Positions 26,441 to 35,869 of a stretch of DNA of 64,000 bases are shown piece after piece (the first letter of the stretch is position 1; every line of letters starts with the position of its first letter). Under the pieces are notes generated by a model. That model was given only the letters and a program-made list of their open reading frames with translations. It was not told where the DNA came from and ran no database searches. Position numbers and translations under genes: made by a program. The DNA lies in contig NZ_SZZM01000001.1 of NCBI RefSeq assembly GCF_005281615.1, forward strand, positions 372,272 to 436,271. The letters run 5' to 3'. Source of the DNA: Rhodoligotrophos defluvii. Its GTDB lineage: Bacteria > Pseudomonadota > Alphaproteobacteria > Rhizobiales > Im1.

Positions 26441-26575
26441 GCTGTCATTTGGCGCGCAAAATAAGCGCAAGCCCGGCCATTGACAAGGTGGGATGCGTGC
26501 TCCCGCACCACTTTGCGGATAACCGCTGCGGGCCGGCACCGGCTCGCCCGGCCGCCGGCCCGGCATGGCCGTGTG

Positions 26576-27310
26576 TCAGAGCCCGGCCGACTGCTGCATC
26601 ACGCGGCTGATGCCTTCCTGCATCGGCTTCATGGCGTCGCCCGCCAGGCGGCCGGACAGGCGCGACACCTCCCGCATCTGCCGGCTGAGGGCGACCAGCC
26701 TCTCGCGCAGGAAGGATTGCTGCAGAGACATGATCTGGACGGGGTCGCGCTGGCTCATCATCTCGCGAATGAACCCGAATTGCGCGGATATGTTGGCTTG
26801 CGTGAAATGCAGCACCGTCTGCTGCAATTCATGGGCGCTATCCTGCCAGCCGAAGAGGGCAACGGCATGGATGTTCCGCATCTCTTCCCCGTCGCGCCGC
26901 GCGGCGGAAGCGGCCGCCGGTGCCGAAATGCTCGCAGAGGATTTCCCGGCCGCGCGCTTCACCGCGGGGTTGCGCGGCACGGCCTGTTTCTTCGCAGCGC
27001 GTGCTGGTCCTGCGGCAACCATGGTCTTTGCCGGCGGCTGCACCGGTTTCTCCTTCGCCCTGTGGGCGCGTGCCGGGCGCGATGGGGCGGCGCGGAGCCT
27101 GCGCGGCTTGGTCGCAGCGCTGGCCGGCACCCCGGAAGCCTTATCAACGGCCGGGCTGGCCGGGGTGCTCACCGCTGGCATTTCGCTCGTGCCTTCAACT
27201 GCATAGGCGGAGCCGCCCGCCTCGAGATCCGCTGTGACCGCGCCGGTTGGGCGCGGCTCTTTGGCTTGGCCATTGGTCAACTTTTCGTCGTTCTGGGCGT
27301 TGTTGGTCAC
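26576..27310 (-). CDS. Phasin-family protein
   Basis: 244 residues. The N-terminal 135 residues are low-complexity, rich in Ala, Pro, Lys and Arg. The C-terminal 100 are amphipathic helix in phasin style (HELQQTVLHFTQANISAQFGFIREMMSQRDPVQIMSLQQSFLRERLVALSRQMREVSRL). Phasins coat polyhydroxyalkanoate granules. The start is GTG with AGGAG 8 bases upstream. The basic Ala/Pro/Lys N-terminus resembles PhaF-type phasins that can touch DNA; that is inference. Confidence 0.8.
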   Translation of the reverse strand: MTNNAQNDEKLTNGQAKEPRPTGAVTADLEAGGSAYAVEGTSEMPAVSTPASPAVDKASGVPASAATKPRRLRAAPSRPARAHRAKEKPVQPPAKTMVAAGPARAAKKQAVPRNPAVKRAAGKSSASISAPAAASAARRDGEEMRNIHAVALFGWQDSAHELQQTVLHFTQANISAQFGFIREMMSQRDPVQIMSLQQSFLRERLVALSRQMREVSRLSGRLAGDAMKPMQEGISRVMQQSAGL

Positions 27311-27650
27311 GGGAGATTCTCCTCATTAACTCTGTTCGCCGGCGGCGGATGCACGACCGAATTTTTGTGCAATTGTCAACTTGGATGGGCGATAGTCTAA
27401 TCCGATGAATGTTGCAGCGCAACAAAGACGCTCGGCGCGAACATCCGGTAGAGGGCCCGGATGCCGCGGCCGACACGGCAGGTGGGAGGTAATCCGTGCC
27501 ATCGGTCTCTCATGTCCATGATTTGGGCGCCTTTTCATTTAATAGGAGGAAAAGACTCGCTGGTGATTCCCCCTCGTTAATACGATCGGGGTATGATGCG
27601 GATGGTGTTGGGTACGCATCAGGCAAAAGGATGGCCCAGGAGAGACGCGC
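27311..27650. other. Divergent intergenic region, phasin and PdhS-like kinase
   Basis: 340 bases without a gene. On the minus strand a TTGACA (27379-27374) could be a -35 box for the phasin gene, but no good -10 follows. On the plus strand AGGAGAG lies before the GTG at 27651. Nothing else was recognised. Confidence 0.4.
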
Positions 27651-30600
27651 GTGAGCACAGGGGCTGTACCAAGCCTGGATGCGCTGCAGCACGCAGGCGT
27701 AGCCGCGTGGTTGTGGGACCCCGCCCGCGCTCGCATCGTATGGGCCAACGAGGCCGCCATCGGCTATTTCGGCGGTGAGTCGCTGTTCGACCTGATCGAT
27801 CGGCGCTTCGACCGGCGCGAGCCCGGTGTGGCGCGTCTCGCCAGCCTGGCCGACACCCTGGTCCGCCCTGGCCAATCCTCCGAGGAGGTGCTCGACTTTC
27901 CCTCGAGCCCCATGGGCGAGCCCCTCGCCTGCGATTGCCACGTCCATCGCCTGAGCGACGGCCGACCAGGCCTCCTGGTTGTCGCCAAGCCGATCCATGC
28001 CGGCCCGGCCACCCCGCCCGCAGAGCTCGCCCTCGGCGTGATCGATGCCTTGCCACAGGCGGTTCTGACCCTGGACCGCGACGGGCGCAGCCTGCATGCC
28101 AACGCGCAGGCGGGGGAGCTCCTGGCCGATGCCCGGCGGCGCGGTCTGGCCGAGCTGCTGGGCGATGAGCGCAGCGCGATGCGGTTCATCAGCCGTGTCC
28201 TGGCCGCCGGGGTGGCGAGCGAGGTTCGGCGCGTGGACACGCGCTACGGCGCCCGCGACCTGCGCCTTGAAGGGCGGAGGATCGAACCGCATGGGGGAGA
28301 AGCCGGGCAAGGCGGCCAGGCCGACGTACGCATTCTCCTGCTCATCGACGATGTGGCCGAGCGGCGGGCCCTGGAGCGCAGCTTGCAGGACAACGTCGCC
28401 CGGCTGGCTGACTTCGTTGCGGCGGCCGCGGATTTCACCTTCGAACTCGACCGGGACCTGGCATGGCAGGAGGTGGGCGCCGACTTCACCGAGGCCACCG
28501 GCATTGCCGCCGAGGAGATCGTGGGCCAGCCATGGCGGGCGGTTGCAGAGCGGTTCGGCTTCGATAGGGATGGGGTAATCGCAGCGGCGATGGCAGATGG
28601 CCGATCGTGGCGCGCGACGATCGAATGGCACAAGGCGGAAGCCAAATTGGCAACCTGCCTCAGCGCCGTCGCGGTTGCCGATGTGGAGCACAGCCGGACG
28701 GCCTATCGCGGCATCGGGGCGCTGATCCGACGGGAGACGCAGGATCCGCTGCCGATCGCCGGCACGCAGGCCGCAGACAGCCCCTCGCCTGCACCGATGG
28801 AGCACACGGCCACGGGCAGCGAGGCAGCGAGCGATGCTCCCGTTCCCGATGCGGCAGAAGACTCCGCTGTCGATGCGGTGGCGCCGCAGCAGGCAACGCC
28901 GATGGTCACCGAGCATGGGGCTGACCGGACGGCGTGGGCAGCCCCCGCTCCCGGCCCAGGCCCACAACGGGAATCCCAGCGCCCAGGCCTCAGTCCGGAG
29001 GATGCTGCTGCCTTCGAGCGCCTCGCGCGCCGGCTGCGCCAGGACATCGGCAGTGCCGAGCCGGAGCCGGCCGCCGCACCCGCTTCCGATGAAGACGCCC
29101 CCCGAACCGAAGCGGTCAGGGCCGAAGCGGCCGCGCCGCTGGCCGCTATCGCTGAAGCGGTGACCGATATCGATGTCCTCCCGCCGCAGGCGCCGGAGCC
29201 GGAGCCGACCCGCTCGCCGGATGAGGGGCCTGCCATGGAAGCACCTGGCAAAGCCCATGTGCCGGCCGAGACGCTGGCCGTCACCCTGGCCCGCCAGCTC
29301 ATGGGGGGCCTCGACGCGCCGTCATTGATCCATCGCGACGGCGAGATCCTGGCCGCCAACAAGGGCGCGGCGGAGGTGCTGGGTTATGACAGCCCGGAAG
29401 CGCTGGAGGTGGTGGGGCTGGATGCAGTCCTGCCCGGCTGGCGGGTGCGCGGCGAGGAGGCCTGCGTGTCCACGCCGGAAGGGCGGATCGCCAGCAACTC
29501 GATCACCGCGCGCACGCTCGACTGGCCGGACGGACCGGTGCGCCAGCTCATGTTCACCCCGCGGGACAAGCCGCTGCCGGGCAAGAGTGCGCAGAGCGAG
29601 CTTTGGGCGCCGAGCGATGCCACGCTGAAGACGATCCTGGAGACGGCCACCGACGGCATCATCGTGATGGATGCGGCGGGGGTCATCCGCAGCATCAATG
29701 CCGGCGCGCAGGCCATTTTCGGGATCGATGCGCGGGAAGCGGTCGGCCGGCGCTTGAGCGACTTCCTCAACGCGGAGAGCGCGAAGACCTTCAAGGACTA
29801 TCTCGCGGCCATGGTCGACGGCAGCCTGGCCACCATCTTCAACGATGGGCGGGAGGTGACCGGGATCGAGCGCCAGGGTGGCGAGATTCCGCTGTTCCTG
29901 ACCATAAGCCCGGTGGTGGAAGGCGACGGCTATTGCGCCGTCCTGCGCGACATCACCCACTGGAAGAAAGCGGAGGCCGACCTCAGGGCGGCCAAGGAAG
30001 AGGCCGAGCGGACCAGCGCGCAGAAATCGGAATTTCTCGCCAATATCAGCCACGAGCTGCGGACACCGCTCAACGCGATCCTCGGTTTCTCGGAAGTCAT
30101 GAAGGCTGAACGCTTCGGCGCGATCCGCAACGACAAATATCTGAGCTATATCGGCGATATCCATGCGAGCGGCGAGCACCTGCTCAGCCTGATCAACGAT
30201 CTGCTCGATCTGTCCAAGGTCGAGGCCGGCAAGCTCGAGCTCAACTTCACCGCGGTCAATCTGGTGGACCTGATCGACCAGAGCGTGCACATCATGCAGG
30301 ACCAGGCGCGGGAAGCCCGCGTGCTGATGCGCACCAGCATCCCGGCTGCCCTGCCGCCCGTCGTTGCCGACCAGCGATCCATCCGGCAGATCGTGTTGAA
30401 TCTCCTGTCGAATGCCATCAAGTTTACCGAGCCCGGCGGGCAGGTGATCGTGTCACTCGTGACCACGCCGCAGGGCGAAGTGAAGCTCCGCGTGAAGGAC
30501 ACGGGCATCGGCATGACCGAGGACGAATTGCAGGATGCGCTAAAGCCGTTCCGCCGGCTGGAGACAAAGCGCCGCCGCGCGAGCGGCACCGGCCTCGGGC

Positions 30601-30719
30601 TGCCGCTGACAAAGGCGCTGACCGAAGCGAACCGCGCCGGCTTCTCCATCAGCAGCCGGCCGGAAAGCGGCACGCTCGTCGAGATCACCTTCCCCACCAC
30701 CCGCGTTCTGGCGGAATAG
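27651..30719 (+). CDS. Large PAS histidine kinase, PdhS/PleC/DivJ-like
   Basis: 1022 residues. N-terminal PAS-like regions (about 10-110, 125-240, 255-350); a long Ala/Pro/Glu-rich linker (about 365-540); further PAS domains (about 560-630 and 655-775, LKTILETATDGIIVMDAAGVIRSINAGAQAIFG). Then HisKA (KSEFLANISHELRTPLNAILGFSEVM, His801) and HATPase (NLLSNAIKFTEPGGQV, DTGIGM, GTGLGLPLTKALTEANRA). There are no membrane segments. Length, layout and C-terminal block resemble the cytoplasmic cell-cycle kinase PdhS of Brucella, which acts on DivK. Start GTG with AGGAGAG. No receiver domain. Confidence 0.78.
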   Translation: MSTGAVPSLDALQHAGVAAWLWDPARARIVWANEAAIGYFGGESLFDLIDRRFDRREPGVARLASLADTLVRPGQSSEEVLDFPSSPMGEPLACDCHVHRLSDGRPGLLVVAKPIHAGPATPPAELALGVIDALPQAVLTLDRDGRSLHANAQAGELLADARRRGLAELLGDERSAMRFISRVLAAGVASEVRRVDTRYGARDLRLEGRRIEPHGGEAGQGGQADVRILLLIDDVAERRALERSLQDNVARLADFVAAAADFTFELDRDLAWQEVGADFTEATGIAAEEIVGQPWRAVAERFGFDRDGVIAAAMADGRSWRATIEWHKAEAKLATCLSAVAVADVEHSRTAYRGIGALIRRETQDPLPIAGTQAADSPSPAPMEHTATGSEAASDAPVPDAAEDSAVDAVAPQQATPMVTEHGADRTAWAAPAPGPGPQRESQRPGLSPEDAAAFERLARRLRQDIGSAEPEPAAAPASDEDAPRTEAVRAEAAAPLAAIAEAVTDIDVLPPQAPEPEPTRSPDEGPAMEAPGKAHVPAETLAVTLARQLMGGLDAPSLIHRDGEILAANKGAAEVLGYDSPEALEVVGLDAVLPGWRVRGEEACVSTPEGRIASNSITARTLDWPDGPVRQLMFTPRDKPLPGKSAQSELWAPSDATLKTILETATDGIIVMDAAGVIRSINAGAQAIFGIDAREAVGRRLSDFLNAESAKTFKDYLAAMVDGSLATIFNDGREVTGIERQGGEIPLFLTISPVVEGDGYCAVLRDITHWKKAEADLRAAKEEAERTSAQKSEFLANISHELRTPLNAILGFSEVMKAERFGAIRNDKYLSYIGDIHASGEHLLSLINDLLDLSKVEAGKLELNFTAVNLVDLIDQSVHIMQDQAREARVLMRTSIPAALPPVVADQRSIRQIVLNLLSNAIKFTEPGGQVIVSLVTTPQGEVKLRVKDTGIGMTEDELQDALKPFRRLETKRRRASGTGLGLPLTKALTEANRAGFSISSRPESGTLVEITFPTTRVLAE

Positions 30720-30723
30720 TGGA

Positions 30724-32679
30724 TCAATCCCGCAGGGCTGGCAGATCCTTGTAGAGGTCCAAGGCCTCCGGATTGGCCAGAGCTTCGCGGTTCTTGACCT
30801 CGCGGCCGTGGATGACATCGCGCACGGCGATCTCGGTGATCTTGCCGGACTTGGTGCGCGGGATATCCGCGATGGCGATCACCTTGGCGGGCACGTGCCG
30901 CGGCGAGGCGCCGGTGCGGATCTGGGTCTTGATGCGCTTGACCAAATCCTCGCTCAGCGCGACCCCCTCGCGCAAGCGCACGAACAGCACCACGCGCACG
31001 TCGCCGTCCCAATCCTGTCCGATGGCGATCGCCTCGATCACCTCCGGGATCTGCTCGACCTGGGCATAGATCTCGGCGGTGCCGATGCGCACGCCGCCGG
31101 GATTGAGGGTGGCATCGGACCGGCCATGGATGATCATGCCGCCATGCTCTGTCCACTCGGCGAAATCGCCATGGGTCCACACGTTCGGGAAGCGGGCAAA
31201 ATAGGCGTTGAAATATTTCTCGCCCGTCGGGTCGTTCCAGAACATGACCGGCATGGAGGGAAAGGGCGCGGCGCATACCAACTCGCCCTTGCCGCGCGGC
31301 AGCGGCCTGCCCTCGTCGTCGAAGACATCGACGGCATTGCCCAGCATGGGCGATTGGATCTCGCCCTCGTAGACCGGAGCCAAGGGATTGCCGCCAACGA
31401 AGCAGCCGCACAGGTCGGTGCCGCCGGATATGGAGGCCAGGTGAATGCCGGGCTTGATGCCGGCATAGACGAAGGCGAAGCTTTCGGGCGCGAGGGGCGA
31501 GCCGGTGGAGAACATTGTCCGCAATGCCGGGAGCTTGTGGGTATCGATCGGACGCCAGCCGGTCTTCTTCAATGCATCCACATATTTCGCCGAGGTGCCG
31601 AACTGGGTCATGCCGACCTCCTCGGCATAGTCGAACAGCACGCGCTCCGAGGGCGCGAAGGGCGAGCCGTCATAGAGCACGAGCGTTGCCTCGGACATGA
31701 GCCCCGACATGAGCCAGTTCCACATCATCCAACCGCAGGTGGAGAAGTAGAAGAAGCGGTCGCCTGCGCGGATATTGCCGTGCAGCTGATGCTCGGTCAG
31801 GTGCTTCAGGATGATGCCGCCAGTGCGATGCACGATGCATTTCGGCACCCCCGTGGTGCCACTGGAGAACAGAATGAAAATGGGGTGGTCGAAGGGCACC
31901 TGCTCGAAGGCGATCTCGCCCACCGGCTCATGCCCTAGAAATTCCCCGTAGGTGGCTGCCTTGGGAAGCTTGCGGACCGCCGCCTCCGCCGCGCCGGTAT
32001 AGTCGATCACCACAACGGTCTCGATGGTAGGCAGCTGGGTGAGCACATGGGCGATCTTGTCGGTGATGTCGAGCTGCTTGCCGTTGTAGAAATAGCCGTC
32101 GCAAACGACCAGCACCTTGGGCTCGATCTGGCCGAAACGGTCGAGAATGCCGCGTTCGCCGAAATCCGGCGAGCACGACGACCAGATGGCGCCGATCGCC
32201 ACGGTGCCGAGAAAGGCCACCGTCGTTTCCGGCATGTTGGGCACGACCGCCGCGATCCGGTCGCCCGGCTTCACGCCAGCTCGCCTGAGCGCGCGCGCCA
32301 TGCGCCCGACTGCATCATGGAGCTCGGCCCAGCTCAGTTCGCTTCTGACCTTGTCCTCGCCTCGGAAGATGATCGCCGGTGCGCTGTCACGGCGCCGCAG
32401 GGCGTTTTCCGCATAGTTGAGGCGGGCGTCGGGGAAGTAGCGGGCCCCGGGCATTTTGTCGCCGTCCACGAGCACCCGGGTGCCGCGGACTGAGGCCTTG
32501 ACGCCGCAGAAGTCCCAAGCCGCGTTCCAGAAGTCTTCCTGCCGCTCGACGGAAAAGCGATGCAAGGCCTGGAAATCAGCGAGATCGAGACCGTGCCGCT
32601 CGCCCACCAGCCTGATGAACGCGGCCATACGGCTCTGCGCCTTCTGCTCCTCCGAAGGTGTCCAGAGGGGTTGCATCAT
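30724..32679 (-). CDS. aacS: Acetoacetyl-CoA synthetase
   Basis: 651 residues, the standard length. Adenylate-forming enzyme with an acetyl-CoA-synthetase-like N-terminus (MQPLWTPSEEQ), P-loop ILFSSGTTGVPKCIVHRTGG at about 265, GGTDLCGCFVGGNPLAPVYEGE (acetoacetate-type pocket) and TKSGKITEIAVRDVIHG near the end, carrying the catalytic lysine. It activates acetoacetate with ATP and CoA. The start at 32679 has GGAGG upstream. It is convergent with the PdhS-like gene. It could salvage acetoacetate from poly-hydroxybutyrate, or from the BKACE reaction at 23567. Confidence 0.92.
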   Translation of the reverse strand: MMQPLWTPSEEQKAQSRMAAFIRLVGERHGLDLADFQALHRFSVERQEDFWNAAWDFCGVKASVRGTRVLVDGDKMPGARYFPDARLNYAENALRRRDSAPAIIFRGEDKVRSELSWAELHDAVGRMARALRRAGVKPGDRIAAVVPNMPETTVAFLGTVAIGAIWSSCSPDFGERGILDRFGQIEPKVLVVCDGYFYNGKQLDITDKIAHVLTQLPTIETVVVIDYTGAAEAAVRKLPKAATYGEFLGHEPVGEIAFEQVPFDHPIFILFSSGTTGVPKCIVHRTGGIILKHLTEHQLHGNIRAGDRFFYFSTCGWMMWNWLMSGLMSEATLVLYDGSPFAPSERVLFDYAEEVGMTQFGTSAKYVDALKKTGWRPIDTHKLPALRTMFSTGSPLAPESFAFVYAGIKPGIHLASISGGTDLCGCFVGGNPLAPVYEGEIQSPMLGNAVDVFDDEGRPLPRGKGELVCAAPFPSMPVMFWNDPTGEKYFNAYFARFPNVWTHGDFAEWTEHGGMIIHGRSDATLNPGGVRIGTAEIYAQVEQIPEVIEAIAIGQDWDGDVRVVLFVRLREGVALSEDLVKRIKTQIRTGASPRHVPAKVIAIADIPRTKSGKITEIAVRDVIHGREVKNREALANPEALDLYKDLPALRD

Positions 32680-32930
32680 ACTCACGCCTCCCAGGGTTCC
32701 CGTCGATTTTGCGCGCACCATAAGAAAAGATCCGCTAGACCCCAAGGGATTTTACGCGCCGCTGACAGCCTCGCCGGGCGATGTGGTGCTTTCTGGCAAT
32801 CGGTGCCCGGGCCGGGCGCGAAAGTGCTACAGTAGCGTCAAGCGAATCGGTCGGTCGCGGCGGTCGCAAAACCGCCTTGAGCTTGGCGTAACGGGTGGCT
32901 CCCCGGCCAAACAAAAGGGAAACGACCCTC

Positions 32931-35360
32931 GTGAAACGCGTTGTGATTGGTCTGATTGCGGTTATCGTGGTCGCGGTGCTGGCCGTTGCCGCGCTGCCAT
33001 TCGTGGTCAGCGCCGACTTCGTCGCCCGCCAGATCACCGAGGTGGTGCGTGACCAGACAGGTCGCGAGCTTGCCCTGGGTGAAGAGCCGCATCTGTCCTT
33101 CTATCCGGACTTCGCCATCGAGCTGCGGGACGTGGCCCTGAGCAACCCGCCAGGCATGCCGGCAGGCGACGTGATGCTGACCGACAACCTTCGGGTCAAG
33201 GTGGCGCTCTGGCCGCTCTTGTCGGGCAAGCTGCAGATCAAGGCCTTTGTGGTCGAGACGCCGCGGCTGAATTTGCTCATCGACGGCGAGGGCCATAGCA
33301 ACTGGGTGTTCGACAGCCGCCAGCCGACGCCGGCGGAAACCAGCCGGGATGCGGCGGCGAGCGACGAGGAGCCGCTGGATATCATCGACGCGCCGGCCGA
33401 TCCCGCGGCCTATCCCAGCACGGCCATGCGAGCGGTCGAGCTAGCGCCGGTTGAAATCCAGAACGGAACGGTGCGCTATCTCGACGAGCGCAACGGCGTG
33501 ACCTTCATGGCGGAGGACGTCAACCTCACGCTGAGCCTGGCCGACCTCGACTCGCCGTTCAGCGCGCGCGGCTCGCTGATCTGGAATGGCCAGCGGGTGA
33601 ATCTCGACGCGGTGCTGCGGCATCCGGCACAGCTGGCCGCCGGGTCGGCCTCGGCCGCCGAGGTCACCCTGGCCTCCCCTCTCCTGAATGCCGGCTATGA
33701 CGGGCAGATCTCGCTGAAGGATGGGCTCTCGCTCGCCGGGGTTGTCGGCTTCAGCACGCCCAGCTTGCGGGAGCTCATGCAGTGGGCGGGGCAGCCGCTG
33801 CCGGACGGGCAAGGCCTCGGTCCGTTCCGGGCCGAAAGCGCCATCGGCCTGCAACACAAGACGTTGACGCTGAAAGATGCCGACATTGCGCTAGACGGGA
33901 TGAAGGCCCGGGGCAATGTGCGCCTGGAGCTCGATGGCGCGCGGCCCAAGGTGATCGCGACGCTCGGTGTCGACACGGTTGATCTGAACGTTTATCGGGG
34001 CGACGGCGAGCCGACCGCCAAAGGCGGTGCGTCGTCCGAGCCCTCCGCGCTGGTCGATGGCTGGAGCATGGAGCCGATCGATCTTTCCGGCCTTAAGGCC
34101 ATCGACGCCGACCTCACGCTCAATGCGGGCCGTGTCATCTTCGGGAACGTCAAGACCGACGCGGGCGGGCTGCGCTTGCTCATCGACAATGGACTGCTCG
34201 AGGCGCAGCTCAGCAATCTCGCCCTCTATGGCGGCACGGCGGCAGGCAACGTGCAGCTCGACGGTTCCAAAGCCGTGCCGACCTTACGCCTCGCGCTCAG
34301 CGCCAGTGACTTCGCCAGCTACGAGCTGCTGCGCGACCTAACCGGCCTCAAGCAGTTCGAGGGCCGCGGCGCCGCGTCGGTATCTCTCGCCGGGACCGGG
34401 CGCAGCCAGGCGGAGCTCGTCTCCACCCTGCGCGGCAATCTAGTGTTCCGGGTGACGGATGGTGCCCTGCGCGGGGTCGATCTTGGCAAGATGGTGAATG
34501 CAGTGGCGGCCCATGTGGTGGATGGCTGGATGGGCGGCCAAGAGGCCTTGACCGACTTCAGCCTGTTCGAGGGAAGCTTTCAGGTCGAGAACGGGGTTGC
34601 GGCCAATGATGATCTGACCCTGCTGGGACCGCTCGTGCGGGTCTCCGGAGAAGGCTCCGTCGACCTCGCCCGGCAGACCCTGGACTACCGGGTGGACCCG
34701 CAGCTCGTCGCGAAGCTGCAGCCGAAGAATGGCGAGCAGGCGCTGGAAGGCTTCTCGGTGCCAATCGTCGTGAAGGGACCATGGAGCCGGCCCAAGATCT
34801 ATCCCGATATCGAGGGCGTCATGAAAGACCCTCAGGCCGCCTACAAGCAGTTCAAGGGATTGGTGCAGGCGACGCGCGGGCTTGATCTCGGCTCTGGCGG
34901 GAAGGCGATCGACGGGGTGCTGGACAATGTCGGCCCGCTGTTGAACCAGGAGATCGGCAAGAGCCTTGGTCCTGACACGACCAGCAGCTTCACCGGAAGT
35001 GGTGCCGGTCAGTTCTTGGATGGCTTGATGAAGGGCGGCCTGGGTGCCCGCAAGCCGCAGCCGTCCCAGGGTGCGGTCGAGCCCCGGTCCGCCGGAGAAC
35101 AGGCCGATCAGCCTGAACCCGGCGCACAACCGGCCGCCCAGGGTGGCGAGAGCTTGCCGGCGCCCGTGCACGCACCACAGAATGCGGCCACTGAAGAGGA
35201 CAGCACGGACGAGCCGGCCGGGGAAGCGCCGGTGCCCGCCGAGGCAAAGGCCCCCGAGGAGGAGGTCCCGCACGCACCCGCTCCCGAGCAGCCGAGCCCG
35301 CAGATGGCCACGCCCGATCAGCCGGTTCCGCAGACCTCGGGCAAGGGCGATGCCTTGTAG
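32931..35360 (+). CDS. AsmA-family envelope protein
   Basis: About 809 residues. One N-terminal membrane helix (VVIGLIAVIVVAVLAVAALPFVV), then the AsmA N-terminal pattern (LALGEEPHLSFYPDFAIELRDVALSNPPG), and a C-terminal AsmA_2-type region (LTGLKQFEGRGAASVSLAGTGRS ... VDLARQTLDYRVDPQLV). The last 110 residues are a Pro/Ala/Glu-rich tail, probably disordered. The family bridges inner and outer membranes and affects lipid transport and outer-membrane assembly. The start is a GTG (VKRVV); the frame is open upstream to 32895. Confidence 0.82.
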   Translation: MKRVVIGLIAVIVVAVLAVAALPFVVSADFVARQITEVVRDQTGRELALGEEPHLSFYPDFAIELRDVALSNPPGMPAGDVMLTDNLRVKVALWPLLSGKLQIKAFVVETPRLNLLIDGEGHSNWVFDSRQPTPAETSRDAAASDEEPLDIIDAPADPAAYPSTAMRAVELAPVEIQNGTVRYLDERNGVTFMAEDVNLTLSLADLDSPFSARGSLIWNGQRVNLDAVLRHPAQLAAGSASAAEVTLASPLLNAGYDGQISLKDGLSLAGVVGFSTPSLRELMQWAGQPLPDGQGLGPFRAESAIGLQHKTLTLKDADIALDGMKARGNVRLELDGARPKVIATLGVDTVDLNVYRGDGEPTAKGGASSEPSALVDGWSMEPIDLSGLKAIDADLTLNAGRVIFGNVKTDAGGLRLLIDNGLLEAQLSNLALYGGTAAGNVQLDGSKAVPTLRLALSASDFASYELLRDLTGLKQFEGRGAASVSLAGTGRSQAELVSTLRGNLVFRVTDGALRGVDLGKMVNAVAAHVVDGWMGGQEALTDFSLFEGSFQVENGVAANDDLTLLGPLVRVSGEGSVDLARQTLDYRVDPQLVAKLQPKNGEQALEGFSVPIVVKGPWSRPKIYPDIEGVMKDPQAAYKQFKGLVQATRGLDLGSGGKAIDGVLDNVGPLLNQEIGKSLGPDTTSSFTGSGAGQFLDGLMKGGLGARKPQPSQGAVEPRSAGEQADQPEPGAQPAAQGGESLPAPVHAPQNAATEEDSTDEPAGEAPVPAEAKAPEEEVPHAPAPEQPSPQMATPDQPVPQTSGKGDAL

Positions 35361-35378
35361 TCAAGTCACGGGCGTACC

Positions 35379-35855
35379 ATGATCAGAGTGCAGAGTGAGC
35401 CGTTCGATGCCGGCGCGGAGCTCGCGGCGCTGAAGGCGGGCAATACGGCAATCGGCGGAATCGCCCTGTTCGTGGGCACGGTCCGCGATACCTCCAGCGG
35501 AGAGGCGGTGGCCGAGATGACGCTGGAGCACTATCCGGGCATGACGGAGAAGGCGCTGGCCGATATCGAGGAGGAGGCGCACCGGCGCTGGCCCTTGGAG
35601 GCTTCGCTCATCGTCCACCGCTACGGCCGGCTGGCTGCGGGAGACGACATCGTCCTGGTGATCACCGCTTCGGCCCATCGGGAGGCGGCTTTTTCCGCTT
35701 GCGCCTTCCTGGTCGATTGGCTCAAGACGAAGGCGCCGTTCTGGAAGCGCGAGCGCGCGCCGGGCAGCGGCGGCCAGGAGCGCTGGGTCGAGGCGCGCGA
35801 GGCCGATGACGAGGCCGCGGCGCGCTGGAGCGCTGCGACCAGCGGGGATAACTGA
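35379..35855 (+). CDS. moaE: Molybdopterin synthase catalytic subunit MoaE
   Basis: 158 residues matching MoaE: GGIALFVGTVRD near 27-38, LEHYPGMTEKAL, IVHRYGRLAAGDDIVLVITASAHREAAFSAC and the catalytic-lysine region DWLKTKAPFWKRE. It inserts sulfur into precursor Z (cPMP) using MoaD thiocarboxylate. MoaD is not adjacent here. It sits 18 bases after the AsmA gene and 14 bases before the nitrilase-family gene, so the three may be cotranscribed by chance of position. Confidence 0.93.
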   Translation: MIRVQSEPFDAGAELAALKAGNTAIGGIALFVGTVRDTSSGEAVAEMTLEHYPGMTEKALADIEEEAHRRWPLEASLIVHRYGRLAAGDDIVLVITASAHREAAFSACAFLVDWLKTKAPFWKRERAPGSGGQERWVEAREADDEAAARWSAATSGDN

Positions 35856-35869
35856 GGATCGAATTTCGC

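Noticed and set aside
27510-29258. 582-codon minus frame opposite the PdhS-like kinase
   Set aside because: Shadow frame through the low-complexity linker; no recognisable domain.
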